DNA of 26,938 bases from Eubacterium sp. AM49-13BH (GCF_003464165.1 NZ_QSEK01000035.1:1-26938), one strand, 5' to 3'; counted from the stretch's first letter, positions 1 to 6,909 are shown. Numbers and translations are program-made. The notes: a model not told the origin generated them from the sequence alone.

Positions 1-101
1 TTGATGAGGGTATAACTGATAAATCTACTCATGGAAATGTCCTGTGGCACCAGATGAGATTGGATTTTGAACTAAGAAATAATGGAGTGAAGCAGATATG
101 A
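1..101 (+). CDS. C-terminal end of an unidentified gene (5' truncated)
   Basis: An open frame enters from the left edge (codons in register from base 3) and ends at a TGA at 99-101. The visible tail is about 32 residues and includes the stretch GNVLWHQMRLDFELRNNG. I do not recognise the family. Its stop overlaps the flavodoxin start in an ATGA tetranucleotide (98-101), so the two are probably translationally coupled and in one operon. Only the C-terminus is visible, so no function is proposed. Confidence 0.5.
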   Translation, partial: DEGITDKSTHGNVLWHQMRLDFELRNNGVKQI

Positions 102-541
102 AAACAGTTATTATATACGCGTCGGTTCATCACAATAATACAAAAGAGCTGGTATGTGCAATAGCAGCTGAAAATGATATTGATGTAGTTGATGCAACTA
201 AGATTACTGAAAAGGACTTATCAGGGTATGATCTTATAGGTTTTGCTTCTGGTATTTATTTTGGCAAGCTGCATCAGTCCGTAATTAACTTTGCAGAAGT
301 GAAGCTTCCAGAGAATAAGGATGTCTTTCTTATATGCACTTATGGAGGAAAGCCGGTCTTTGATTCCATAAAGAAAATTGTAAAAGAAAAGCAGGGAAGA
401 ATTGTGGGAGAATTTTCTTGTAAGGGATTTGACACATTTGGACCATTCAAACTTATTGGGGGCATATCAAAAGGACATCCGGATAAGAATGATTTGGATA
501 ATGCAAAGGCTTTTTTCAAAGAGTTGGAAAAGGGAAAGTGA
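98..541 (+). CDS. Flavodoxin family protein
   Basis: A 147-residue single-domain flavodoxin-like protein, the usual size for a short-chain flavodoxin. It opens with a beta strand and phosphate-loop region (KTVIIYASVHHNNTKELV), where flavodoxins bind the FMN phosphate; here the loop is SVHHNNT rather than the classical T/S-x-T-G-x-T. A second strand (YDLIGFASGIYFGKLH, about residues 45-60) and the strand near residues 76-86 (VFLICTYGG) fit the FMN-binding loops. Such proteins are cytoplasmic one-electron carriers, and some activate radical SAM enzymes, but no partner is indicated here. The start is ATG 98, overlapping the upstream stop. The family call is firm; the electron partner is unknown. 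Confidence 0.85.
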   Translation: MKTVIIYASVHHNNTKELVCAIAAENDIDVVDATKITEKDLSGYDLIGFASGIYFGKLHQSVINFAEVKLPENKDVFLICTYGGKPVFDSIKKIVKEKQGRIVGEFSCKGFDTFGPFKLIGGISKGHPDKNDLDNAKAFFKELEKGK

Positions 542-588
542 TTTAAAAGTATCATCATGTATATTGTATACACCTATGCACAAAAAAA

Positions 589-614
589 CAGAGACTCTTC
601 CCACGGAGTCTCTG
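589..614 (-). terminator. Hairpin with a T-run only on the minus strand
   Basis: Perfect 9-bp arms CAGAGACTC (589-597) and GAGTCTCTG (606-614) enclose an 8-base loop. The plus strand has no T-run after the hairpin, but A7 at 582-588 gives a T7 tail on the minus strand. It therefore reads as an intrinsic terminator for minus-strand transcription, although no minus-strand gene lies immediately to its right. Confidence 0.5.
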
Positions 615-636
615 CAAAGGTTTGTATAAGAATATT

Positions 637-795
637 ATGGAAGCACAAGTTTGCGACGGATATGGATATACCTTGCAGATTACTTATAAGGATGGAAGAA
701 AAAGAGTAATTGAAGGCGATATTGGCGGTGGTACAATTGACGGTATAATGGGAAATTATTTAAAGAAAATATTTGGAAAAAATTACGATGATTAA
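637..795 (+). CDS. Small hypothetical protein overlapping the macro-domain start
   Basis: A 52-codon frame starting at ATG 637 and ending TAA 793-795. The product begins [20 protein letters not shown] and carries a glycine-rich segment ([19 protein letters not shown], about residues 26-44). It overlaps the macro-domain ATG at 788 by 8 bases, as expected for coupled genes. No good ribosome-binding site precedes ATG 637, so it may instead be the remains of a longer gene whose 5' part was lost. I do not recognise a family. The natural-looking composition and the overlap argue for a real or recently real gene. Confidence 0.4.
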   Translation: MEAQVCDGYGYTLQITYKDGRKRVIEGDIGGGTIDGIMGNYLKKIFGKNYDD

Positions 796-1300
796 AACAG
801 TTCTAGGTGATATAACAAAAATAGATTATGTTGACGTTATAGTAAATGCAGCAAATAACAGTCTCTTAGGTGGTGGCGGTGTTGATGGAGCAATTCACAG
901 GGTAGCAGGTCCTGATCTTTTAAAAGAATGTAGGATGCTTCATGGATGTGAAACAGGAGAAGCAAAGATTACCAAAGGCTATAATCTGCCATGTGATTAT
1001 GTTATACATACAGTCGGACCTATATGGAGAGGCGGAAAGGATAATGAGGAGCAGTTGCTTGCCAGCTGTTATTATCATTCGCTTAAACTTGCAATGGAAA
1101 AAGGTATAAAAAGAATAGCATTTCCATCTATATCAACAGGTGTTTATGGTTTTCCTGTTAAACTGGCAGCACACATTGCTGTAAATGTTGTGGCAAGATT
1201 TGAGCAGGAATTTCCAAAGCAAATAGAAGAAATATATTTTGTTCTGTTTGACAGAGATACAGAAGCAGCATATGAAAAAGAAGTTGATAAGCTATATTAA
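788..1300 (+). CDS. Macro domain ADP-ribose-binding protein (O-acetyl-ADP-ribose deacetylase-like)
   Basis: A 170-residue single macro domain, the size of bacterial YmdB-type proteins. Residues 18-37 carry the ligand-binding core [20 protein letters not shown], and a second loop [10 protein letters not shown] lies near residues 118-127. Family members bind ADP-ribose and hydrolyse O-acetyl-ADP-ribose or remove ADP-ribose from proteins. I chose ATG 788, whose product starts [11 protein letters not shown] as in relatives; an in-frame TTG at 773 would add five residues but has no ribosome-binding site. The Nudix gene starts 12 bases downstream, so the two are probably co-transcribed and may form an ADP-ribose metabolism pair (inference). 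Confidence 0.92.
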   Translation: MIKTVLGDITKIDYVDVIVNAANNSLLGGGGVDGAIHRVAGPDLLKECRMLHGCETGEAKITKGYNLPCDYVIHTVGPIWRGGKDNEEQLLASCYYHSLKLAMEKGIKRIAFPSISTGVYGFPVKLAAHIAVNVVARFEQEFPKQIEEIYFVLFDRDTEAAYEKEVDKLY

Positions 1301-1312
1301 GTGGAGTAACAG

Positions 1313-1759
1313 ATGATAGAAAAAGTAGTATTCATGAACATGTGCATGATTAGTGATAATAAAGGAAATGTACTGGCCTTGGATAAAGTGGGCAAGAATT
1401 ATTCTGGTACGACTTTCCCAGGTGGTCATGTAGAGGCAGGGGAGACTTTTATAGAGTCAGTTATCAGGGAAGTATTTGAAGAAACTGGACTTACAATTAA
1501 AAATCCTAAGTTAATGGGAATATATCATTGGATATCAGGCGATGTACGAAATGTAGGTTTTTTATACAGGACAGATGAGTTTGAAGGCAAACTTATTTCA
1601 TCAGATGAAGGAAGGGTGTATTGGATATCGGAAAAAGATTATCTAAAAAAATCTTTAGCTCCGGGTATGCAACAGGTATGGCAGATAATGCATTCAGATG
1701 TGCCTATGGAATGTCTGCAAACTATAACAGAAGAAGGAATTATAGCAAAGATACAGTAA
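1313..1759 (+). CDS. NUDIX hydrolase
   Basis: A 148-residue protein with a complete Nudix box: G38, E44, R52-E53, E56-E57 and G59 fit Gx5Ex7REUxEExGU, preceded by TTFPGG. These enzymes hydrolyse nucleoside diphosphates linked to another moiety, using a divalent metal held by the glutamates. The overall form resembles MutT/8-oxo-dGTP-type short Nudix proteins, but substrate cannot be read from the box. The start ATG 1313 follows a GGAG at about 1303. Its position right after a macro-domain gene makes ADP-ribose or a related nucleotide a reasonable candidate substrate, which is inference. Confidence 0.9.
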   Translation: MIEKVVFMNMCMISDNKGNVLALDKVGKNYSGTTFPGGHVEAGETFIESVIREVFEETGLTIKNPKLMGIYHWISGDVRNVGFLYRTDEFEGKLISSDEGRVYWISEKDYLKKSLAPGMQQVWQIMHSDVPMECLQTITEEGIIAKIQ

Positions 1760-1782
1760 GATTTTAAGTGAGGGAATAAGGA

Positions 1783-2303
1783 ATGGGAAGAGCATCAATT
1801 AAAGAGAATAAGAATGTATACCAGTTAAAAAGAGAGGAGCTAGGACTTAGCCGAGAAAAGGTAAGTGAACTTTTAGAGTGCGTGCCTCCAGAGAGAATTG
1901 AAAAATAGACAGTGAGAAGGTGCTGCCACATCCGGAAGAAGTACTCATAATGGCTGATAAGTATAAATCACCGGAATTGTGTAATTATTATTGCTCAAAT
2001 CAGTGTCCAATTGGACAGCAATATGTTCCAGAAATTAAAATGAAAGAGCTCCCTCAGATTATACTTGAAACGGTAGCTTCTCTTAATAAGATGAACAAGA
2101 AGCAGGAGCGCCTCATTGAGATTACAGCTGATGGTATAATTGATAACGACGAATTAGATGATTTCATATATATTCAGGAGGAATTAGAAAAAATATCGGT
2201 AAATGTTGAAACACTTCAGTTATGGTCAGAAAGAATGTTGGCTTCTGGAGCTATTGATGAAGATGCATATAATAAAAGAAAATTACAAAAGAGTAATAAC
2301 TAA
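1783..2303 (+). pseudogene. XRE-type helix-turn-helix regulator, broken by a one-base frameshift
   Basis: The first frame from ATG 1783 (after a gaggga-type site near 1770) encodes MGRASIKENKNVYQLKREEL, then an HTH-like helix (LGLSREKVSELLECVPPERIEK), and stops at TAG 1906-1908. The rest continues in another frame: LPHPEEVLIMADKYKSPE, a cysteine pair (CNYYCSNQCPIG), then a long helical region to the stop at 2301-2303. Adding one A to the A5 run at 1901-1905 joins the halves as PPERIEKIDSEKVLPHPEE, giving a protein of about 173 residues with a normal HTH followed by its usual continuation. Read as it stands, neither half makes the full regulator. A start at GTG 1920 would yield only the C-terminal part. 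A base-calling error is possible. Confidence 0.75.
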
Positions 2304-2319
2304 TATTTCTGTAAGATAA

Positions 2320-2784
2320 GCTGTATTTGATGGCTGTGTCGAGCTGATAGCCTATAATGTTGATTTTGACTATGCATTTTTAGCTAATGCAGGAATTAGG
2401 TTTAAACATGGTACTATAATATACGATCCAATGATAGAATTTGCTAAGATATATGGAGAATGGAACAATTATTATGGTAACCATACATATCAAAAGCTAA
2501 TAAATGCGGCATGTTATTATGGTTATAATTTTGATGAGTTGACTCACGATAGTTTAGAGGATGTCAAAGCGACATTAGTTGTTTATAATGCGCTTAAGAA
2601 AAAATTGCCGCCATATGTGTGGATGTCAACGCAGTTGTTAAACAAAGAAAAAGAGGTAATATTTGAAAGTGATGATGTTACGGAAGTTATTGATAAGGCA
2701 AAAGAATTATTTGGTCAATGCGAAAGGAATATGATTAACAATCACATCAAAAGTGGTTTGAATTTTGAACATTTTATTTGCTAA
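2320..2784 (+). pseudogene. DnaQ-type 3'-5' exonuclease, N-terminally truncated
   Basis: An open frame running from after a TAA at 2317-2319 to the stop at 2782-2784. It reads VELIAYNVDFDYAFL (the Exo II motif region of DEDD exonucleases) and later LTHDSLEDVKAT (the Exo III region with its H and D). The Exo I motif DxET, which supplies two of the four metal-binding acids, is absent: the XRE gene ends just 16 bases upstream. The only in-frame ATG is at 2431, after Exo II, so no active enzyme can be made. The C-terminal 60 or so residues are not diagnostic. I read this as the remains of a polymerase III epsilon-like exonuclease cut by a deletion next to the XRE gene. Confidence 0.7.
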
Positions 2785-2875
2785 AATAGAAATTGTTAGG
2801 TTAGATAATATGGGCGATTTCTGTATTACCAATATAAAGAGTTTGAAAAATCAGAATTTATAAAGGAGAATATTG

Positions 2876-3478
2876 ATGAAACTATTTTTATGTTCACACT
2901 TTTCAAGTGTGGGAAGTCTGATAAAGGAAGAAATTGAAAATAAGAAAGTCGCATTTATTCCAACAGCTTCACTGCGTGAAGGCTACACCGGTTATGTCGG
3001 CTCGGCTCGAAAATTATTCAAAAAGTTGGGAGCAATCGTAACTGAAATTGATATTTCAACGGAGGCTTATTCAACGATACAGTCTGTTTTTGAAGAAGCA
3101 GATGTGATATATTTTACCGGCGGAAATTCTTTCTTTCTTATGGACCAGCTCCGTAAAACGGGAGCTGATGGGCTACTGAAAAAGGAATTGGCAAATGGAA
3201 AATTGATGATCGGCGAGTCGGCAGGCGCAATTATATGCGCTCCAAGCATCCAATATATCGAGCAGATGGATGAAAAGCCAGAGGACTACTCACAAGAAGA
3301 TGATGCAGGGCTTGATTTGATTGATTTCTATGTTCTTCCGCATTATCTTACAACACCATTTAAGAAAGTTACCGAGAAAATAATGACTGAGTTTTCGGAT
3401 TTGAATCTATGCCCAATTAACAACCGTCAGGGAATTGTAATTGATGGTGAAGGTTCAAAGGTTATTTGCAAAGACTAA
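2876..3478 (+). CDS. Peptidase E (S51) / class I glutamine amidotransferase-like protein
   Basis: A 200-residue protein with the S51 peptidase E fold. Residues 78-90 read IYFTGGNSFFLMD, typical of the strand before the active site; GESAGA at 113-118 places the nucleophile at Ser115 in a G-x-S-A-G elbow, and LPHY places a likely catalytic His at 156. In E. coli PepE the enzyme cleaves Asp-X dipeptides; many Firmicute relatives are annotated only as Type 1 glutamine amidotransferase-like, so the substrate is uncertain. ATG 2876 is preceded by AAAGGAG with about 7 bases spacing; a TTG at 2873 is less likely. The 90 bases upstream hold only unrecognisable, possibly degenerate coding sequence. Confidence 0.85.
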   Translation: MKLFLCSHFSSVGSLIKEEIENKKVAFIPTASLREGYTGYVGSARKLFKKLGAIVTEIDISTEAYSTIQSVFEEADVIYFTGGNSFFLMDQLRKTGADGLLKKELANGKLMIGESAGAIICAPSIQYIEQMDEKPEDYSQEDDAGLDLIDFYVLPHYLTTPFKKVTEKIMTEFSDLNLCPINNRQGIVIDGEGSKVICKD

Positions 3479-3531
3479 TTTGAAAATTCAAGTTTATCAA
3501 ACTGAAAAACAGGTAGTTAAGGAGATATAAA

Positions 3532-3960
3532 TTGATAAGACAATACAATGAAGATGATATAGACGCAGTAATGCAGATATGGCTTGACACGAATATTCGT
3601 GCACATAATTTCATATCGTCTGGTTACTGGCGGATTAACTTCGACATGGTAAGAGAAATGCTTCCTCATGCAGAAATATACGTGCATGAAGAGGACTGTG
3701 CAAGGCAGATAGATGGATTTATTGGATTGAATGATGATTATATTGAGGGGATTTTTGTAAAAGAAACAATGCAGTCAAAAGGAATTGGAAAACAGCTGTT
3801 AAATCATGCAAAGGAAGTTAAATCCACATTAAAATTAAGGGTCTATCAGAGGAATGAGAAAGCGATTAAATTTTATCTACGGGAGAACTTTTGCATTCAA
3901 TCCGAAAGTGAAGATGACAACACAGGAGAAAAAGAATTTGTAATGATATGGAATAAATAA
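3532..3960 (+). CDS. GNAT family N-acetyltransferase (TTG start)
   Basis: A 142-residue GNAT domain. Residues 1-15 (MIRQYNEDDIDAVMQIW) are the usual first strand and helix, and QSKGIGKQLL near residues 82-91 is motif A, the acetyl-CoA pyrophosphate loop (Q/R-x-x-G-x-G/A). The segment LRVYQRNEKAIKFYLRENF matches motif B, where an N-E-K-A-I helix and a Y-x-x-x-x-F follow. The length and layout resemble small YjaB-like acetyltransferases; the acceptor is unknown. The start is TTG 3532: AAGGAG lies 7 bases upstream and no ATG is available nearby. The gene stands alone, 53 bases after the peptidase E-like gene. Confidence 0.87.
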   Translation: MIRQYNEDDIDAVMQIWLDTNIRAHNFISSGYWRINFDMVREMLPHAEIYVHEEDCARQIDGFIGLNDDYIEGIFVKETMQSKGIGKQLLNHAKEVKSTLKLRVYQRNEKAIKFYLRENFCIQSESEDDNTGEKEFVMIWNK

Positions 3961-3982
3961 ATTCCGGTTATGGAGGATATGC

Positions 3983-4039
3983 ATGCGAAGAAGAGACAGA
4001 GAGGTAACAGAACATAGTGAAATTATAGATTGCGGTTAA
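3983..4039 (+). pseudogene. N-terminal stub of a pyridoxamine 5'-phosphate oxidase-family (NimA-like) gene
   Basis: ATG 3983 has a good GGAGG (3972-3976). It opens 18 codons, MRRRDREVTEHSEIIDCG, then a TAA. The MRR(K)DREVT-x-x-x-EI opening is what I know from the N-terminus of flavin-binding PPOx/NimA-like proteins of Firmicutes. The rest of that roughly 150-residue protein is missing, so this looks like a start site left by a deletion. The identification rests on a short match. Confidence 0.45.
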
Positions 4040-4166
4040 AAAGAATGGAATGTGGGTTAACATTGATTCCCAGGCATCGAATAAAGTGGTAAAAGAATGG
4101 CTGATGAAACAGGGGTATGATTGTATTAAACCAGAGTATGCCTTTGGAAATCATAGGAGAAAATGA
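4029..4166 (+). pseudogene. Unidentified C-terminal gene fragment
   Basis: A 45-codon open stretch in a different frame from the stub it abuts. It reads NGMWVNIDSQASNKVVKEWL, then QGYDCIKPEYAFGNHRRK and a TGA at 4164-4166. It has a natural amino acid mix but no start codon with a ribosome-binding site. The sequence changes from one gene fragment to another at about 4030, which suggests a deletion junction. Family not recognised. Confidence 0.3.
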
Positions 4167-4202
4167 GCCTTGAGGACAAGGCTCTAAGGGAGAGAGAAAT
4201 CT

Positions 4203-4793
4203 ATGATACGAGAAATTGAGAATAGAAGAAGTATAAGAAAATATAAGCCAGATGAGATCGAAAGAAAGTTAATTGAAGAGATTATATACAGTGCTTCCCT
4301 TGCACCATCTGCTAAAAACAGGCAGCCTTGGAAATTTATTGTATATCAGGGGGAAGAAAAAGATAAACTGGTTGATGTCATGCGTCATGGTATAAATTCA
4401 GAAAAAGCGACTCATGAGCTTATGCCGGAATGGGCATTTGCCATACCGGATGCTGAGAATACAGTCAGAATCATGCAGGAGGTCCCATGCCTTATAGCAG
4501 TACTTAATACCAATCAGCATACTCCATTTGCAAGCATTGAAAATGAAAAGCGAATTGTTGAGATATGTGATTCGTTGTCCATAGGTGCAGCAATTGAAAA
4601 TATGATTCTGACAGCAACAGGGTATGGATTAGGTACTTTGTGGATTGCAAATACTTGTTTTGCCTATAATGAGCTGATGGATTTTATCGGAACAGACAGC
4701 CAATTGACAGGAATTGTTGCGGTTGGCTTTGCCGACGAAGCTCCGAACAAAAGACTGAGGAAACCATTCGAAGAAATCGTTGAGTATAGATAG
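4203..4793 (+). CDS. Nitroreductase family protein
   Basis: A 196-residue FMN-dependent nitroreductase. The N-terminus RRSIRKYKPDEI (about residues 8-19) is the FMN phosphate-binding segment, SASLAPSAKNRQPWKFIV (30-47) is the classical second flavin motif, and GYGLGTLWIANTCF in the C-terminal third is the helix and loop that closes over the flavin. Family members reduce nitro-aromatics, quinones or flavins with NAD(P)H in the cytoplasm; the physiological substrate is not readable. ATG 4203 follows a GGGAGAG at about 4189. A weak hairpin follows its stop, and the MarR/radical SAM cassette starts 40 bases further on, so co-regulation is possible but not shown. Confidence 0.9.
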   Translation: MIREIENRRSIRKYKPDEIERKLIEEIIYSASLAPSAKNRQPWKFIVYQGEEKDKLVDVMRHGINSEKATHELMPEWAFAIPDAENTVRIMQEVPCLIAVLNTNQHTPFASIENEKRIVEICDSLSIGAAIENMILTATGYGLGTLWIANTCFAYNELMDFIGTDSQLTGIVAVGFADEAPNKRLRKPFEEIVEYR

Positions 4794-4813
4794 GTAAATC
4801 GGGATTTACTTTT
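4793..4813 (+). terminator. Weak hairpin after the nitroreductase gene
   Basis: GTAAAT (4794-4799) and ATTTAC (4804-4809) flank a 4-base loop, followed by TTTT. The stem is only 6 bp and AT-rich, so it may terminate only part of the transcription into the next cassette. Confidence 0.35.
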
Positions 4814-4831
4814 ACTTAGACATACAAACTG

Positions 4832-4886
4832 TTGACGGTAAAACTCCTATATAGTATTATTTGATAAAATACTATATAGGAGTTTT
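4832..4886 (+). promoter_or_regulatory. marR promoter inside a perfect 19-bp inverted repeat (likely autoregulatory operator)
   Basis: TTGACG (4832-4837), a 17-bp spacer and TATTAT (4855-4860) make a sigma-A-like promoter. The arms AAAACTCCTATATAGTATT (4840-4858) and its exact complement at 4868-4886 are separated by 9 bases. The left arm covers the spacer and most of the -10 box; the right arm covers the marR ribosome-binding GGAG (4879-4882). A dimeric MarR protein bound here would block its own promoter. In read-through RNA from upstream the arms would pair and hide the ribosome-binding site; RNA started at this promoter (near 4867) would contain only the right arm. Confidence 0.75.
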
Positions 4887-4889
4887 TGT

Positions 4890-5327
4890 ATGAAAATGAA
4901 TGGCGGATTTCTTGTTACCAAAATAAAACAACTTGGAGATCGAATCTTTGAGAAGATTCTCAGCGAAAAGAATATTGATGCGTTTAACGGAGCCCAGGGG
5001 CGTATTCTTTATGTACTGTGGCAGGAAGATGGAATCTCAATCAGGTCACTCTCGATTAAATGTGGATTAGCGATAACTTCTCTTACTACGATGCTGGAAA
5101 GAATGGAAAATCAAGGGCTGATAAGACGTGTTCAGTCTGAAACGGACAAAAGGAAAACACTCCTGTTTCTGACTGAAAAAGCACATGCCTTAAAGGACGA
5201 ATACGATTCTGTATCTGATAAAATGGGCAGTATTTACTACAGAGGTTTTTCGGAGGAAGAAATTACCCAGTTTGAGGAATGCCTCGACCGTATCAGAAAG
5301 AATCTTGAGGAGTGGCAGAAATCATGA
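4890..5327 (+). CDS. MarR family regulator of the radical SAM pair cassette
   Basis: A 145-residue MarR-type winged-helix protein. Residues about 30-95 hold the DNA-binding domain: GRILYVLWQEDGISIRSLSI, the recognition-helix region AITSLTTMLERMENQGLI, and the wing RRVQSETDKRKTLLFLTEKA with the characteristic D-x-R-K. The first and last 30 residues are helical and should form the dimer. The gene starts at ATG 4890, 7 bases after GGAG, and its stop overlaps the next gene in ATGA (5324-5327). It probably represses the cassette from the palindrome upstream. A specific MarR family accompanies the radical SAM mobile pair in other genomes, as I recall. Confidence 0.92.
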   Translation: MKMNGGFLVTKIKQLGDRIFEKILSEKNIDAFNGAQGRILYVLWQEDGISIRSLSIKCGLAITSLTTMLERMENQGLIRRVQSETDKRKTLLFLTEKAHALKDEYDSVSDKMGSIYYRGFSEEEITQFEECLDRIRKNLEEWQKS

Positions 5328-6013
5328 GTATTTGTATCAAAGACCAGATTCAAAACATGAATATCGTCATCGGATGTACAGTGGGGTGTGCATATTGCTA
5401 TGCCCGCAATAATGTGAAACGCTGGCATATGATTGATGACTTTGCTGCCCCTGAATTCTTTCCGGGTAAGCTCAAGATGATGGAAAAGAAACGTCCGCAG
5501 AACTTTCTTCTTACCGGCATGAGCGATCTTTCCGGCTGGAAGTCAGAATGGAGAGACGAGGTATTTGAAAAAATCCGTGAAAATCCACAGCATCAGTTCC
5601 TGTTCCTTACAAAGCGACCAGATCTGCTGGATTTTGATACAGATTTGGAAAACGCATGGTTTGGTGTTACGGTGACGAGAAAAGCAGAACTGTGGCGTAT
5701 TGACGCACTACGGGAAAATGTCAGAGCAAAACACTATCATGTTACCTTTGAGCCGCTATTCGACAATCCAGGTTCAGTTGATCTTTCCGGAATCAACTGG
5801 ATCGTTGTCGGCACCATGACTGGAGTTCAGAGCAGGAAGGTTCATACAGAGCCGGAGTGGGCATGGTCTCTGACAGATCAGGCGCATGTGCTTGATATTC
5901 CGGTATTTATGAAGGAAGATCTTGTCCATATCATAGGGAATGAAAATATGATTCAGGAAATGCCGGATGAATTCAATAAAGTGTTGGAGGTACAGAGATC
6001 ATGGCAGAAGTAA
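5324..6013 (+). CDS. Radical SAM mobile pair protein A-like (Gp37/Gp68, DUF5131-type)
   Basis: A 229-residue protein with a radical SAM cluster motif CxxxCxxC at Cys18, Cys22 and Cys25, in GCTVGCAYCYARN. The cysteines would hold a 4Fe-4S cluster that cleaves S-adenosylmethionine. The body (LTGMSDLSGWKSEW, FLFLTKRPDLL, WFGVTVTRKAE, HVTFEPLFDN, INWIVVGTMTG) matches the Gp37/Gp68-like family known from phages and mobile elements. No substrate is known to me. ATG 5324 overlaps the marR stop, with GAGGAG upstream; a GTG at 5312 would add four residues and is less likely. It overlaps the next radical SAM gene by 13 bases, so the products are likely made together. Confidence 0.88.
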   Translation: MSICIKDQIQNMNIVIGCTVGCAYCYARNNVKRWHMIDDFAAPEFFPGKLKMMEKKRPQNFLLTGMSDLSGWKSEWRDEVFEKIRENPQHQFLFLTKRPDLLDFDTDLENAWFGVTVTRKAELWRIDALRENVRAKHYHVTFEPLFDNPGSVDLSGINWIVVGTMTGVQSRKVHTEPEWAWSLTDQAHVLDIPVFMKEDLVHIIGNENMIQEMPDEFNKVLEVQRSWQK

Positions 6014-6909
6014 TAAATGGAATCCTCATTAATGAGGCGGAAACAAAGAACATCATGACCAAGTCCAGTCTGCCTGTAGGCGGTTACTCGGTCAATCCAT
6101 ATGTAGGCTGTACACACGCCTGCAAGTATTGCTATGCTTCTTTTATGAAGCGCTTTACCGGACACAAGGAGGAATGGGGCACTTTCCTTGATGTGAAGCA
6201 TTGGCCGGAAATTAAGAATCCGAAGAAATATGCCGGACAGCGGGTGGTCATCGGTTCTGTGACAGATGGCTACAATCCACAGGAGGAGCAATTCGGGAAT
6301 ACCAGAAAACTTCTGGAGCAGCTGATCGGCAGTGACGCAGATATTCTGATCTGCACAAAGTCGGATCTTGTGGTACGAGATATTGATCTGCTGAAGAAGC
6401 TTGGACGAGTAACCGTTTCATGGTCGATCAACACACTAGATGAAAATTTCAAGAACGATATGGACTCTGCTTCTAGCATTGAGCGCCGTATCACTGCTAT
6501 GAAGCAGGTATATGAAGCAGGTATCCGTACAGTCTGTTTCGTATCTCCGGTATTCCCCGGTATCACGGATTTTGAAGCAATCTTTGAGCGGGTAAAGGAT
6601 CAGTGCGATCTGTTCTGGCTCGAAAATCTCAATCTTCGAGGCGGTTTCAAAAAGACAATTATGGATTATATCGCCGGAAAATATCCTGATCTTGTACCAC
6701 TTTACGACGAGATCTATAACAAGCATAACCGCAGCTACTTTGAAGCACTTGAAGTAAAAGCTGAGGAAATGGCTAAGAAGTATGATTGCCCATTTGTGGA
6801 TAATGAAATGCCTTATGGCAGAGTCCCGCAGGGACATCCGGTGATCGTAGATTATTTCTATCATGAGGAAATCCGAGGGACAGAGAATACAGGAAAAAGA
6901 AATCGTTAA
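6001..6909 (+). CDS. Radical SAM mobile pair protein B-like
   Basis: A 302-residue radical SAM protein with CxxxCxxC at Cys37, Cys41 and Cys44 in YVGCTHACKYCYASF, then VVIGSVTDGYNPQEEQF, ICTKSDLVVRDIDLL and TVSWSINTLD, which are strands of the radical SAM barrel also seen in spore photoproduct lyase-like relatives (COG1533 type). It ends with a helical region and a short basic tail. It is larger than its partner and lacks the extra cysteine clusters expected of a SPASM domain. ATG 6001 lies 10 bases after GGAGG and inside the end of protein A. Two distinct radical SAM enzymes in tight overlap suggest a heteromeric complex or consecutive reactions (inference). Confidence 0.88.
   Translation: MAEVINGILINEAETKNIMTKSSLPVGGYSVNPYVGCTHACKYCYASFMKRFTGHKEEWGTFLDVKHWPEIKNPKKYAGQRVVIGSVTDGYNPQEEQFGNTRKLLEQLIGSDADILICTKSDLVVRDIDLLKKLGRVTVSWSINTLDENFKNDMDSASSIERRITAMKQVYEAGIRTVCFVSPVFPGITDFEAIFERVKDQCDLFWLENLNLRGGFKKTIMDYIAGKYPDLVPLYDEIYNKHNRSYFEALEVKAEEMAKKYDCPFVDNEMPYGRVPQGHPVIVDYFYHEEIRGTENTGKRNR

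Noticed and set aside
1895..1925. Programmed frameshifting in the XRE gene
   Set aside because: The A5 run is short, no stimulatory hairpin or pseudoknot is evident downstream, and regulators of this family are not known to need it.
4840..4886. The marR palindrome as a plain terminator of the nitroreductase gene
   Set aside because: It does look like a hairpin followed by T5, but a good -35/-10 promoter lies across it and the right arm holds the marR ribosome-binding site. The operator reading explains more.
6436..6864. A 142-codon minus-strand frame inside radical SAM B
   Set aside because: It is antisense to a gene with clear motifs, has no family-like sequence and no start signal.
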